A stretch of 64,000 nt of DNA from DASRIA01 sp963724065. GTDB taxonomy: Bacteria > Actinomycetota > Thermoleophilia > Solirubrobacterales > JBBDJG01. A program made the position numbers and the translations under genes. A model generated the notes under the pieces. That model worked only from the letters and a program-made list of their open reading frames with translations, had not been told where the DNA came from and did no database searches. The stretch lies in the NCBI GenBank assembly GCA_963724065.1, contig CAVRTB010000006.1, forward strand, positions 372,001-436,000. Direction: 5' to 3'. Shown in pieces: positions 50,817-59,706 of the stretch (the first letter of the stretch is position 1; each line of letters begins with the position of its first letter).

Positions 50817-51976
50817 GCGCCATCGAGGATCTCGCCCAGGGCCTGCGCCGGCGGCTGATCGACGATGCGCGCGACGACTCGGCCCGTCCCCGATCGGAGA
50901 CGGGCGCGCTGCGCGACCGTATCGCCGACCTTCTGCGCGACCAGGCGCGCCCGCTCGCGGAGCCCGAGCGCGAGGCGCTCGTCGAGCGGCTGCTCGCCAG
51001 CACGATGGGCCTCGGCCCGCTCGAGCCTTTGCTCGAGGACCCGGAGGTCGACGAGATCATGGTCAACGGATCGCGGTCGGTGCTCGTCGAGCGGCGCGGC
51101 CGGATCGAGGCGACTGCGACCACGTTCGAGTCCGACGAGGCGCTGCTGCACGTGATCGAGCGGATTCTCAGCCCGCTCGGCCGGCGCGTCGACGAGGCCG
51201 CGCCACTCGCCGATGCACGACTGCCCGACGGCTCGCGCGTCAACTGCGTGATCCCGCCGCTGAGCCTCGACGGCCCGCTGCTCACGATCAGGAGGTTCCG
51301 CAGGCGTGCGTTCACCCCGGCCGAGCTCGTCGAGAACGACACGCTTAGCGACGACGCGCTCGGATTTCTTCGCGAGAGCGTCACGGGGCGCAGGAACATC
51401 GTCGTCAGCGGCGGCACGGGGTCCGGCAAGACGACGCTGATGAACGTGCTGTCGTCCTTCATCGGCGCGGCGGAGCGCGTGATCACGATCGAGGATGCGG
51501 CTGAGCTGCGCCTCCAGCAGCCGCACGTCCTGCGTCTCGAGAGCCGGCCCGCGAACCTCGAGGGCGCCGGCGAGGTGACGATCCGGCAACTGGTCCGCAA
51601 TGCCCTGCGCATGCGACCGGACCGCATCGTCGTCGGCGAGGTGCGCGGCGCGGAGGCGCTCGACATGCTCCAGGCGCTGGGCAGCGGTCACGACGGCTCG
51701 ATGACGACGGTCCACGCCAACTCGGCGGCCGATGCCGTGCGCCGCATCGAGACCCTGGCCCTGATGGCGGACGTCGCGCTGCCGCACGTCGCGATCCGCC
51801 AGCAGGCCGCGAGCGCGATCGACATCGTCGTCCATCTCGAGCGCCGCCGGGACGGCACGCGCGCCGTGCTCGAGATCGTCGAGGTCGTGCGTTTCGCGTC
51901 CGAGATCGGCGTGCGGCCGCTGTTCTCCGTCACCGACGGCGGGCTCGTCCGCGTCGCGCACGAGCGCTCCGAATGA
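50813..51976 (+). CDS. cpaF: Tad/type II secretion ATPase CpaF
   Basis: Predicted 387-aa secretion ATPase of the CpaF/TadA family. Walker A is GGTGSGKTTLMN, and the Asp/Glu box (VITIEDAAEL), the VGEVRG segment and the His box (MTTVHANSAADAVRR) are all present. The N-terminal domain includes LLEDPEVDEIMVNGS, typical of the family. It should power assembly or retraction of a pilus or secretion filament. TTG 50813 overlaps the cpaB stop, and the stop overlaps tadB (ATGA). Confidence 0.95.
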   Translation: MSAIEDLAQGLRRRLIDDARDDSARPRSETGALRDRIADLLRDQARPLAEPEREALVERLLASTMGLGPLEPLLEDPEVDEIMVNGSRSVLVERRGRIEATATTFESDEALLHVIERILSPLGRRVDEAAPLADARLPDGSRVNCVIPPLSLDGPLLTIRRFRRRAFTPAELVENDTLSDDALGFLRESVTGRRNIVVSGGTGSGKTTLMNVLSSFIGAAERVITIEDAAELRLQQPHVLRLESRPANLEGAGEVTIRQLVRNALRMRPDRIVVGEVRGAEALDMLQALGSGHDGSMTTVHANSAADAVRRIETLALMADVALPHVAIRQQAASAIDIVVHLERRRDGTRAVLEIVEVVRFASEIGVRPLFSVTDGGLVRVAHERSE

Positions 51977-52866
51977 CCGGCGCGGGCGCGGGCTGGGCCG
52001 CCGCGGTGTTGGCGGGCGCGGCCGGGCTGCTCGCAGCGCTCGGCGCGTTCGTCGTGCTGGCCGACGGCATCAGGTTGCCCGGCGTGCTGCGGGCGGCGGC
52101 CCGGCGGGCGGCATTGGAGGTGGGCGAGACGGCGCGCGTCGTCCGCGGGCTGGGTGCATCGCAAGGTCCGCTGTCGCGCGGCATCGTCGTGAGGCTTCGC
52201 GTCGCGGGTGCCGTGGGTGCGGCTGCCGCGGCGTGGATCGTGCTGGGCGTGCGCGCCGCCGCCGCCTTCGCCGTGGCCGGGGCATGGGCTGCGCCCCGGT
52301 TCGCGAGCGTGCGCCGCGCCAGGCATGGGCGGCGCCTCGACGAGCACGCCGCGAGCGCCGCGCGTGCGATCGCGGATGCCGTCGCCGGCGGCGTGTCGAT
52401 CAGGCGCTCGGTGACCGTCGCCGCACGGCGGCTCGGCGGTCCGATCGCCCAGGAGCTCAGGCGCACCTCGTGGGAGCTCGAGATGGGCGCCGTCACCGAG
52501 GCGGCGCTCGAGCGCCTGCGGGTTCGCTCGGGTTCACGTGGGGTCGGCCTGATCGTGGCCGCTATGCACGTGCAGCGCCGTGCGGGCGGTGACCTGCCCC
52601 GCGTTCTGCGCGACGTAGCGGGTGCGCTCGAGGAGGAGCAGCGTGTCCTCGAGGAAGCGCGCGCGGCCACCGCGCAAGCGCGCTTCACCGCGGCTGTGGT
52701 GATCGCGCTGCCGCTCTTTGGCATCGCGATCGGCGCGCTCGCGTCGCCGGGCCTGCCGTCACGCCTCACGGGAACCGCCGTCGGCGCCGGCCTGCTCGGC
52801 ACGGCGCTGGCGCTCCAGGTGTGCGGCGTGCTCGCGATCAGGCGGCTCGCGGCGCCCTGCGGGTGA
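51973..52866 (+). CDS. tadB: Tad inner-membrane platform protein TadB
   Basis: Predicted 297-aa membrane protein with a type II secretion F (T2SSF) domain. Family marks include AIADAVAGGVSIRRSVTVAA, GLIVAAMHVQRRAGGDLPRVLRDVAGALEE and a final pair of helices. It forms the platform together with TadC. ATG 51973 overlaps the cpaF stop and the gene ends in GTGA with tadC. Confidence 0.9.
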   Translation: MTGAGAGWAAAVLAGAAGLLAALGAFVVLADGIRLPGVLRAAARRAALEVGETARVVRGLGASQGPLSRGIVVRLRVAGAVGAAAAAWIVLGVRAAAAFAVAGAWAAPRFASVRRARHGRRLDEHAASAARAIADAVAGGVSIRRSVTVAARRLGGPIAQELRRTSWELEMGAVTEAALERLRVRSGSRGVGLIVAAMHVQRRAGGDLPRVLRDVAGALEEEQRVLEEARAATAQARFTAAVVIALPLFGIAIGALASPGLPSRLTGTAVGAGLLGTALALQVCGVLAIRRLAAPCG

Positions 52867-53744
52867 GTGCCGCGGGCGTGTGGGCCGGGCTCGCGGCCGC
52901 GCTCGTCGTGGCGGCGCTGCGGTCCCTGGCCCCAACGCGCGCGGCCGGCACGGCGCCGCGCCGGCGTCGCGGGGCGTTCGCGGGCCTCCTCACGTCGGTC
53001 CTCGCCGCGAGCGCGACGCGCATCAGCGCCCGTCTCGGCGTCGATCGCCTGCGGCCGCCGGGCAAGCTCGCCGATCGCGTCGTGGCCGCAGGGAGCCCGC
53101 GCGGGCTGCGCGTTCGTGATTGGGTGGCGCTCAAGTGGGCGAGCGCGGCCGCAGCGCTCGGCGTCGCGCTGAGCGCGTCGGGGTCGATGCCCGGCCGCCT
53201 CGGGATCGCGCTGGTGGCCGCGTCCCCGGCCGCGGGTTACGTGCTGCCGGACTACCGGCTCGCGCGCACCGCCCGGCGACGCGCCGGGGCCGCGCTGCGG
53301 GACCTGCCGGGCATGCTCGACCTGTTGCGCGTGACGATCGAGGCGGGGCAGTCTCCCGTGAGCGCGATGGGGACGGTGGCGCAGCGGTTCGACGGACCGC
53401 TCGCGGGGGAGTGGCGCGCCGTTGCGGCGCAGGCCGCGCTCGGCGTCCCGCGCGATGTCGCGCTCGAGCAGCTCGGGCGTCGCATTCCCGTCGCCGGGGT
53501 GCGCACGTTGGCCGACTCGCTGACGAGCGCCAACCGCGCGGGCCTGCGGCTCGGGGAGGTGCTCGCGGCCCAGGCGGCAACCGCGCGGCACGAGCGACGC
53601 CAGCAGATCCGCGAGCGCGCCGCGCGCGCGGGACCGCAGATGCAGCTCGTCGTCGCGCTCGTGCTCGTGCCGTCGGTGCTGCTGACGCTGGGCGCCGTGC
53701 TCGCCGCGGAGCTCACGAGCACCGGGATCGGCTTCGACTACTGA
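52863..53744 (+). CDS. tadC: Tad inner-membrane platform protein TadC
   Basis: Predicted 293-aa T2SSF membrane protein with the family segment LRDLPGMLDLLRVTIEAGQSPVSAMGTVAQRFDGPL and LADSLTSANRAGLRLGEVLAAQA. It partners TadB. GTG 52863 overlaps the tadB stop. It is the last gene of the visible tad run: no prepilin, TadE-type pseudopilin, peptidase or TadZ gene follows before the cell-wall cluster, so the pilin must be elsewhere or this is a reduced system. Confidence 0.9.
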   Translation: MSAAGVWAGLAAALVVAALRSLAPTRAAGTAPRRRRGAFAGLLTSVLAASATRISARLGVDRLRPPGKLADRVVAAGSPRGLRVRDWVALKWASAAAALGVALSASGSMPGRLGIALVAASPAAGYVLPDYRLARTARRRAGAALRDLPGMLDLLRVTIEAGQSPVSAMGTVAQRFDGPLAGEWRAVAAQAALGVPRDVALEQLGRRIPVAGVRTLADSLTSANRAGLRLGEVLAAQAATARHERRQQIRERAARAGPQMQLVVALVLVPSVLLTLGAVLAAELTSTGIGFDY

Positions 53745-53915
53745 CGGGGCCGATGGGTTGGTCCGGGCCGGCGGGGCGGAGGCCCCGGCGGTGGCGCGGA
53801 TTCCTCTCGCTATGCGATCGAAAGCCGCGCCACCGGCGCCGCCGGGCCTGCCGAGCGCCTCGAAACCCGCTCAACCACGCGGAAAACGCCCGAAGTGGGA
53901 AATTTTCCCCGATTG

Positions 53916-53950
53916 TGTTGCATTGTGGGGAGGAGTGGGGTAATGTGGGG
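53916..53950 (+). promoter_or_regulatory. mraZ promoter with MraZ operator repeats
   Basis: -35 TTGCAT (53918-53923) and -10 TAATGT (53941-53946) are 17 bp apart. TGGGG repeats at 53926, 53936 and 53946, plus an imperfect TGTTG at 53916, keep an exact 10-bp period, matching the TGGGN-N5 direct repeats bound by MraZ in other bacteria. They cover the promoter, so MraZ should repress its own operon. A leader of about 90 bases precedes mraZ. The stretch before it (53745-53915) shows no gene, only GC-rich sequence and a GGGAAATTTTCCC element. Confidence 0.8.
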
Positions 53951-54044
53951 CCACGTTGAACCGGACGGGGATGGTGAGGTTCCTCCCACCGCACCATCCC
54001 TCGTCCCGGACCAGGACTACTTCCTTGAGGGAGCGCATTGGGTT

Positions 54045-54491
54045 TTGGCATTCCTTGGGCAATTCGAGTACACGCTGGACGCCAAGAACCGTCTCACGAT
54101 TCCTCCCAAGTTCCGGGGCGCGCTCTCGGATGGTGTGGTTCTCGCCAAGGAGATCGACCCCTGTATCTCCGTCTGGCCGATGGCGGGCTGGCTTGCACAC
54201 ACCGAGCGGATCCTGGCCGACCGCGACGAGCTCGACGAGGACACGCGCGACTACCGGCGCTTGCTCCACGCCGGGGCCTACGAGGCGCAGCTCGACGCCG
54301 CCGGGCGCATCATGTTCCCGCAGCCGCTGATCGAGCGCGTCTCGCTCGAGCGCGAGGTGTCGCTGATCGGCAACCTCAACGTGATCGAGGTCTGGAGCCG
54401 CGCGCACTGGGCCAAGCGCCAGCCCGAGCTCGACGCGCAGGCATCCGAGATCGCGCGACGGCTCTCGCAGCGCTCCCGGGAGGCGCGCTGA
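54045..54491 (+). CDS. mraZ: Transcriptional regulator MraZ
   Basis: Predicted 148-aa MraZ, a double AbrB-like DNA-binding protein that autoregulates the dcw operon. Both SpoVT/AbrB repeats are seen: FLGQFEYTLDAKNRLTIPPKFR near the start and AYEAQLDAAGRIMFPQPLIERV in the second half. TTG 54045 is chosen because AFLGQFEYTLDAKNRL matches the usual N-terminus and the length then fits; the frame is open further upstream through the operator, which is unlikely to be coding. A GAGGGAG ribosome binding site lies about 11 bases upstream. Confidence 0.93.
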   Translation: MAFLGQFEYTLDAKNRLTIPPKFRGALSDGVVLAKEIDPCISVWPMAGWLAHTERILADRDELDEDTRDYRRLLHAGAYEAQLDAAGRIMFPQPLIERVSLEREVSLIGNLNVIEVWSRAHWAKRQPELDAQASEIARRLSQRSREAR

Positions 54492-54522
54492 CGCCCATGA
54501 CACCCCGACTTCCGCACCACGC

Positions 54523-55518
54523 GTGACACTGGTCTACGACATGACGCGCGCGCACGTTCCCGTCCTCGCCGGCGAATTGCTGGATGCGCTCGACCCGGCG
54601 CCCGGGTCGCTCGCCGTCGACTGCACCTTCGGCGCGGGCGGCCACGCGCGGCTCGTCGCCGACCGGCTCGGCACGACGGGGGAGCTGGTCTGCATCGACC
54701 GCGACCCGCACGCCGAGGAGCACTTCGCGGAGCTCGAGCGCGAGGTCAACTGCACCACGCGGTTCATCGCCGGCGACTACGCCGACGTGCTGCCGCGGCT
54801 CGCCGCGGAGGGCCTGCGCGCGGACACGCTCTACATGGACCTCGGCATCTCCTCGATGCAGGTCGACGCGCGCGAGCGCGGCTTCTCCTATTCCTACGAC
54901 GCCCCGCTCGACATGCGGATGGACACGCTCCAGGACCTCGACGCGCGCACCCTGCTGAACGAGTGGCCCGAGGCGCGGCTTGCCGCGACGATCCGCGAGT
55001 ACGGCGAGGAGCGCTACGCGCGCGGCATCGCGCGTGAGATCGTGCGCCGCCGCGAGCACGCGCCGATCGAGACCACCACGGAGCTGGTCGACGCGATCAA
55101 GCGCGCGGTCCCGCGCCCCGCGCACTTCGCGGGCGGTCATCCCGCGCGGCGCACCTTCCAGGCGATCCGGATCGCCGTCAACGACGAGCTCGAGTCCCTC
55201 GCGCGCGCGCTGCCCGCCGCGTGGGAGCTGCTGCGCCCCGGTGGGCGGATGGCCGTGATCTCGTTCCACTCGCTCGAGGACCGCCCCGTGAAGCGATTCT
55301 TCGCCGGCCTCGCGCGCGGTTGCCTTTGCCCGCCCGAGCTGCCGGTGTGCGTGTGCGGGCACGAGCCCGAGGCGGACCTCGTCAGCCGCCGCGCCGTGCG
55401 CCCGAGCGAGGGCGAGGTCGCGGACAACCCGCGCGCCCAGTCCGGGCGCCTGCGGACTGCGATAAAGCTGCGAGATGCAGGAGGAAAGCAGCAGGGCCAC
55501 GAAGGGATGGACTCGTGA
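54523..55518 (+). CDS. rsmH: 16S rRNA m4C1402 methyltransferase RsmH (MraW)
   Basis: Predicted 331-aa RsmH, which N4-methylates C1402 of 16S rRNA. SAM-binding motif VDCTFGAGGHARLV, LYMDLGISSMQVD, and the RGF-YSYDAPLDMRMD and VISFHSLEDRPVKRFF segments are all family marks. Length fits. GTG 54523 follows mraZ after 31 bases; its stop overlaps ftsL (GTGA). The short C-terminal tail contains CLCPPELPVCVCG, a cysteine pair set common in actinobacterial RsmH. Confidence 0.96.
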   Translation: MTLVYDMTRAHVPVLAGELLDALDPAPGSLAVDCTFGAGGHARLVADRLGTTGELVCIDRDPHAEEHFAELEREVNCTTRFIAGDYADVLPRLAAEGLRADTLYMDLGISSMQVDARERGFSYSYDAPLDMRMDTLQDLDARTLLNEWPEARLAATIREYGEERYARGIAREIVRRREHAPIETTTELVDAIKRAVPRPAHFAGGHPARRTFQAIRIAVNDELESLARALPAAWELLRPGGRMAVISFHSLEDRPVKRFFAGLARGCLCPPELPVCVCGHEPEADLVSRRAVRPSEGEVADNPRAQSGRLRTAIKLRDAGGKQQGHEGMDS

Positions 55519-56312
55519 CGCCGCCGCCCACGACAGCTCCCGCGCGCCCGCCTGCCCGCCGTAAGAACGCGCGACCGGGCCCACGCCATCACCGGCGCGT
55601 ATCCGGCCCGGCGCGGCCGGCGACCGCCCGTGCGGTAGCGGTCTCCCGCGCCGTCGCCGCGCCGCGCCCGTTGCCGCGCCCCTCCTTCGGGCCGCTGCCC
55701 GAGCGCGCCGCGGAGGCGATCCGTACGCTGCGCGACTCCGCGGTGCTCGACCGCCTGGTGCGTGGGCAGGGCTGGATCGCGCTGCTCGGCGTCCTCCTGA
55801 TCGGGCTCGTCGGCCTCAACGTCTCGCTCCTCAAGATCAACGCGGGCAACGGCCGCGAGGCCGAGGTCGCACGTGACCTGCGCATCCAGAACGCGAAGCT
55901 GCGCGGGACGGTCTCGCGCCTCGCGTCGACCGAGCGCCTCCAGGCCGCCGCCGAGCAGATGGGCCTCGTGATGCCCGCGCCGCAGATGGTCAACTACCTC
56001 ACCGCGCACCCGCGCGGGGACGGCCGCCGCGCCGCGCGCAACGTGCGCCTCGAGGTGCCTGCGCCGGGGCCGGACCTGCTCGTGAGCTTCTCTCCCGAGG
56101 CGCAGCGCGAGCTGATCGCGCCGACACCATCACAGCCGATCGTCGAGAGCCCAGCGCCCGTGACCGCGCAGACCCCCGCCCCCGGGACCGCCGCGGGCAC
56201 GACGGGCGCGACGGGAACCGCGCCGGTCGGCGCGACGACCGGGACCACCGGGGCGGTCGCTCCGACGGCCGCCACCGGGACGGTAGGGCCGACGGGGACG
56301 CCGGGGGGCTAG
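55515..56312 (+). CDS. ftsL: FtsL-like cell division protein with long disordered ends
   Basis: Predicted 265-aa bitopic protein in the ftsL slot of the dcw cluster. A Pro/Arg-rich cytoplasmic segment of about 75 residues precedes one membrane helix (GWIALLGVLLIGLVGLNVSLLKI), then a coiled-coil (REAEVARDLRIQNAKLRGTVSRLASTERLQAAAEQMGLVM). A low-complexity Gly/Thr/Ala/Pro tail follows (TAAGTTGATGTAPVGATTG and onward), about 60 residues. FtsL normally binds FtsB and FtsQ and activates FtsWI. The tail is unusual in length and may be exposed at the surface. GTG 55515 overlaps the rsmH stop. Confidence 0.82.
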   Translation: MTPPPTTAPARPPARRKNARPGPRHHRRVSGPARPATARAVAVSRAVAAPRPLPRPSFGPLPERAAEAIRTLRDSAVLDRLVRGQGWIALLGVLLIGLVGLNVSLLKINAGNGREAEVARDLRIQNAKLRGTVSRLASTERLQAAAEQMGLVMPAPQMVNYLTAHPRGDGRRAARNVRLEVPAPGPDLLVSFSPEAQRELIAPTPSQPIVESPAPVTAQTPAPGTAAGTTGATGTAPVGATTGTTGAVAPTAATGTVGPTGTPGG

Positions 56313-56317
56313 CTCCC

Positions 56318-58090
56318 GTGGCGGCAAGGAGAGCCGCGGCGCGGAGGGCGCCCGCCCAGCAGCGGCGGTCGCCGTCGAAGGGGCGAAAGGCCCCGCCGAA
56401 GCCGCGCGCCGTCCGCCGCCGCACGGGGACCGCGGCCGCGCGCGGCGCAGCCGCGCGGATCACCGAGCGCCGGATCGGCCTGATGTTCGCGATCTTCGTC
56501 CTGGCACTAGGGTGCGCGACGCTGCGCGCCGGCTACCTGTTCGCCTTCAAGGGCGACTCCCTGAAGTCGATGGCGTCGACCCAGCACGTGCAGGAGGTGA
56601 CGCTGATCGCGAAGCGCGGGACGATCACCGACCGCCACGGCTCGGAGCTGGCCGTCTCCGAGGACGCAGCGACGATCTTCGCGACGCCGTTCCTGGTCAA
56701 GGACCCGGTGCGCGTCGCGCGCCGCATCGCCCCGATCCTCGGGCGCGACGAGCAGAAGCTGCTCGAGATCCTCGCCGACCGTGAGAGCGGCTTCGCGTAT
56801 CTCGCGCGCAAGGCCGAGGCGCGCACGGGGGAGCAGATCCAGAGACTCGAGATCGAGGGGATCGGGGTGCTCGACGACTCGCGCCGTTACTACCCCGAGG
56901 GCGAGGTCGCGGCGCAGGTGATCGGGTCTGTCGGCGTCGAGAACAAGGGACTGACGGGGCTCGAGCAGCAGCTCGACTCCGAGCTTGGCGGCGCGGACGG
57001 CAGGCAGCGCATCGTGCGCGACGCTCGCGGGGTGCCCGTGTCGCTCGACCAGCTCGCCGACGACCAGGCCGGCACCGACCTGCGCCTGACGCTCGACGTG
57101 CCGCTCCAGGACCGCGCCGAGCAGGTGCTGGCGGGAGTGGGGCGGACCTACCAGGCCAAGGGCGCGACCGCGATCGTGATGGATCCCAACACGGGCGACA
57201 TCCTCGCGATGGCGAACTGGCCGCGCATCGACGCGAACAATGTCGAGGACGCGCCCGCGTGGGCGCGGCTCAACCGCGCGACCGGGTTCACCTACGAGCC
57301 TGGCTCGACCTTCAAGTCGTTCACGGTCGCGGGCGCGCTCTCGGAGAACGTCGTGCGGCCCGACACGCGCTTCACGATCGGCCCGGAGATCCAGGTCGCC
57401 GACCGCGTGATCAAGGAGGCGCACGGTACCGGCGGGATCTTCACGGTCTCGGACATCCTCGCGCGCTCGTCCAACGTCGGGGCCGTGCGCGTCGGGCAGC
57501 GCCTCGGGGAGCGCCGCTTCGACCACTGGGTGCGCAAGTTCGGCTTCGGCCAGATGACCGATTTGCCGCTGCCGGGCGAGTCGCAGGGGATCGTGCCGAA
57601 GGTTCAGAACTACTCGGGGGCCTCGATCGGCAACTTGCCCCTCGGGCAGGGGCTCGCCGTCACGCCGATACAGATGGTGGACGCATATGCCGCGGTCGCA
57701 AATGGCGGCGTGCTGCTGAAGCCGCGACTGCGGATGGACGAGCCGGCGAGCGAGGGCACGCGGATCATGTCCGAGCGCACGTCCGCGCGGCTGCGGAAGA
57801 TGCTCGAGGGCGTGCTCGGCGTGACCGGCACCGCGCCCGAGGCGGCGATCCCCGGGTACGACATCGCCGGCAAGACCGGCACCGCGGAGAAGCCCGAGAA
57901 CGGGGTCTATTCGAAGGACAAGGTCGTCGCGTCGTTCGTCGGCTTCGCCCCGGCGGACAAGCCGGAGCTGCTGGCCGCGGTGATCGTGGACGAGCCGAAG
58001 GTCGTGCACTCGGGCGGCGAGGTCGCCGCCCCGGCGTTCGAGAAGATCGCGAGCTTCGCCCTCCCATACCTGGGCATCCCGCCGAAGTAG
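56318..58090 (+). CDS. ftsI: Septal peptidoglycan transpeptidase FtsI (class B PBP)
   Basis: Predicted 590-aa class B penicillin-binding protein. A basic cytoplasmic tail, one membrane helix (IGLMFAIFVLALGCATLRAGYLF), a dimerisation/pedestal region and the transpeptidase domain follow. The catalytic motifs are intact: S330-T-F-K333, S384-S-N386 and K519-T-G. It cross-links septal wall with FtsW. GTG 56318 lies 5 bases after the ftsL stop. The 92 bp after it, before murE, hold no gene. Confidence 0.95.
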   Translation: MAARRAAARRAPAQQRRSPSKGRKAPPKPRAVRRRTGTAAARGAAARITERRIGLMFAIFVLALGCATLRAGYLFAFKGDSLKSMASTQHVQEVTLIAKRGTITDRHGSELAVSEDAATIFATPFLVKDPVRVARRIAPILGRDEQKLLEILADRESGFAYLARKAEARTGEQIQRLEIEGIGVLDDSRRYYPEGEVAAQVIGSVGVENKGLTGLEQQLDSELGGADGRQRIVRDARGVPVSLDQLADDQAGTDLRLTLDVPLQDRAEQVLAGVGRTYQAKGATAIVMDPNTGDILAMANWPRIDANNVEDAPAWARLNRATGFTYEPGSTFKSFTVAGALSENVVRPDTRFTIGPEIQVADRVIKEAHGTGGIFTVSDILARSSNVGAVRVGQRLGERRFDHWVRKFGFGQMTDLPLPGESQGIVPKVQNYSGASIGNLPLGQGLAVTPIQMVDAYAAVANGGVLLKPRLRMDEPASEGTRIMSERTSARLRKMLEGVLGVTGTAPEAAIPGYDIAGKTGTAEKPENGVYSKDKVVASFVGFAPADKPELLAAVIVDEPKVVHSGGEVAAPAFEKIASFALPYLGIPPK

Positions 58091-58182
58091 ATGAACCGCG
58101 CGAGGGTCCTGCCCTACGGCGCTTTCGCGGCGCTCGCATGGTCGTGCAAGCCCGCCGCGCTCGTCCCTAGAATTGCCCGTCG

Positions 58183-59706
58183 ATGACGCTGCGCGAGTTG
58201 CTTCAGGCCGCAGGGGTCGCCGCCCCCGAGGGCGGCGGCGACCCAGAGATCACGGGCCTTGCCTACCGCAGCGAGAGCGTCACACAGGGGACGCTCTTTT
58301 TTTGCGTGCCGGGGTTCGTCGTGGACGGGCACGAGTTCGCGCCCGACGCGGTCCGCCGCGGCGCCGCGGCGCTGGTCTGCGAGCGCCCCCTCGGCCTCGG
58401 GGTCCCCGACGTGGTCGTCCCGCGCGTGCGCGCCGCGATCGGTCCCCTGGCGGCCGCGTTCCACGGCAACCCGACGGCGGATCTGCGCATGATCGGCGTG
58501 ACCGGGACCAACGGCAAGACGACGACCGCGTTCCTCGCGCGCCACGTGCTCGAGCGGCAGGGCATCGCGACCGGGCTGCTCGGCACGGTGCAGTCCGTGG
58601 TCGGGGGCCGCGTCGAGCAGGTCGAGCGCACGACCCCCGAGGCGCTCGACCTCCAGGCGACGTTCCGGCGGATGCTCGACGGCGGCGACCGGGCATGCGT
58701 GATGGAGGTCTCCTCGCACGCGCTCGAGCTGCACCGCGCGGCGGGCGTCGAGTTCGACGTCGCGGTCTTCACGAACCTCACGCAGGACCACCTCGACTTC
58801 CACGGCACGCTCGACGCCTACTACGAGTCGAAGCGGCGCCTCTTCACACCCGAGTCCGGCGCGCCGCCGGCGACCGCGGTCGTGAACGCAGACGACGAGT
58901 GGGGCGCGCGCCTCGCGCAGGAGATCACCGCGGAGGGCCGCACACCGGTAGCGACCTTCGGCCTCGAGCGCGGCGCAGACTTCCGCGCCACCAACGTCGC
59001 CTACGACGCGGCCGGCGCGACGTTCGAGTGCCACACGCGCGGCGCTGCGGTCGACGTGCGCGTGCCGCTGCCCGGCCTGTTCAACGTCTACAACGCGCTG
59101 GCCGCGATCGCCGCGGTGCACGCGCTCGGCGTCGCCCCGCACGCAGCCGCGGAGGCGCTCGCGAGCGCGCAGCGCGTCCCCGGCCGCTTCGAGCCGGTCG
59201 AGGAGGGACAGGACTTCGGCGTGCTCGTCGACTACGCGCACACGCCGGACTCGATCGAGAACGTCCTGGAGTCGGCGCGCGGCCTGCTCGACCAATCCGG
59301 CGACGCCGGACGCCTGATCGTCGTGTTCGGTGCGGGCGGTGACCGCGACCGCGACAAGCGGCCCTTGATGGGCGCGGCCGCGCGGCGCCTCGCCGACCAC
59401 GTCCTCGTGACCTCCGACAACCCGCGCTCCGAGGACCCGGGCGCGATCATCGCGGCGATCGTCGCGGGCGCGGAGGGCGTCGCGCCCCTTGGGCCGGACT
59501 CCTCGATCGGCGTCGAGACCGACCGGCGGGCCGCGATCGAACGGGCGATGGAGCTCGCGCGGCCCGGCGACATCGTCCTGATCGCCGGCAAGGGTCACGA
59601 GCAGGGACAGGAGTTCGAGGATGGGCGCAAGGTCCCGTTCGACGACCGTGAGGTCGCGCGCGACGTGCTGCGCGCCCTTTCCAAGTCCCCCGGCGCGCGC
59701 CGGTGA
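58183..59706 (+). CDS. murE: UDP-MurNAc-tripeptide ligase MurE
   Basis: Predicted 507-aa Mur ligase that adds the third amino acid to UDP-MurNAc-L-Ala-D-Glu. The ATP loop is GVTGTNGKTTT (K112). The substrate-specificity loop reads D412-N-P-R415-SEDP, the DNPR form that selects meso-diaminopimelate over lysine. ATG 58183. The stop overlaps murF (GTGA). Being cytoplasmic, it works before MraY in precursor synthesis. The meso-DAP call is from the motif. Confidence 0.96.
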   Translation: MTLRELLQAAGVAAPEGGGDPEITGLAYRSESVTQGTLFFCVPGFVVDGHEFAPDAVRRGAAALVCERPLGLGVPDVVVPRVRAAIGPLAAAFHGNPTADLRMIGVTGTNGKTTTAFLARHVLERQGIATGLLGTVQSVVGGRVEQVERTTPEALDLQATFRRMLDGGDRACVMEVSSHALELHRAAGVEFDVAVFTNLTQDHLDFHGTLDAYYESKRRLFTPESGAPPATAVVNADDEWGARLAQEITAEGRTPVATFGLERGADFRATNVAYDAAGATFECHTRGAAVDVRVPLPGLFNVYNALAAIAAVHALGVAPHAAAEALASAQRVPGRFEPVEEGQDFGVLVDYAHTPDSIENVLESARGLLDQSGDAGRLIVVFGAGGDRDRDKRPLMGAAARRLADHVLVTSDNPRSEDPGAIIAAIVAGAEGVAPLGPDSSIGVETDRRAAIERAMELARPGDIVLIAGKGHEQGQEFEDGRKVPFDDREVARDVLRALSKSPGARR

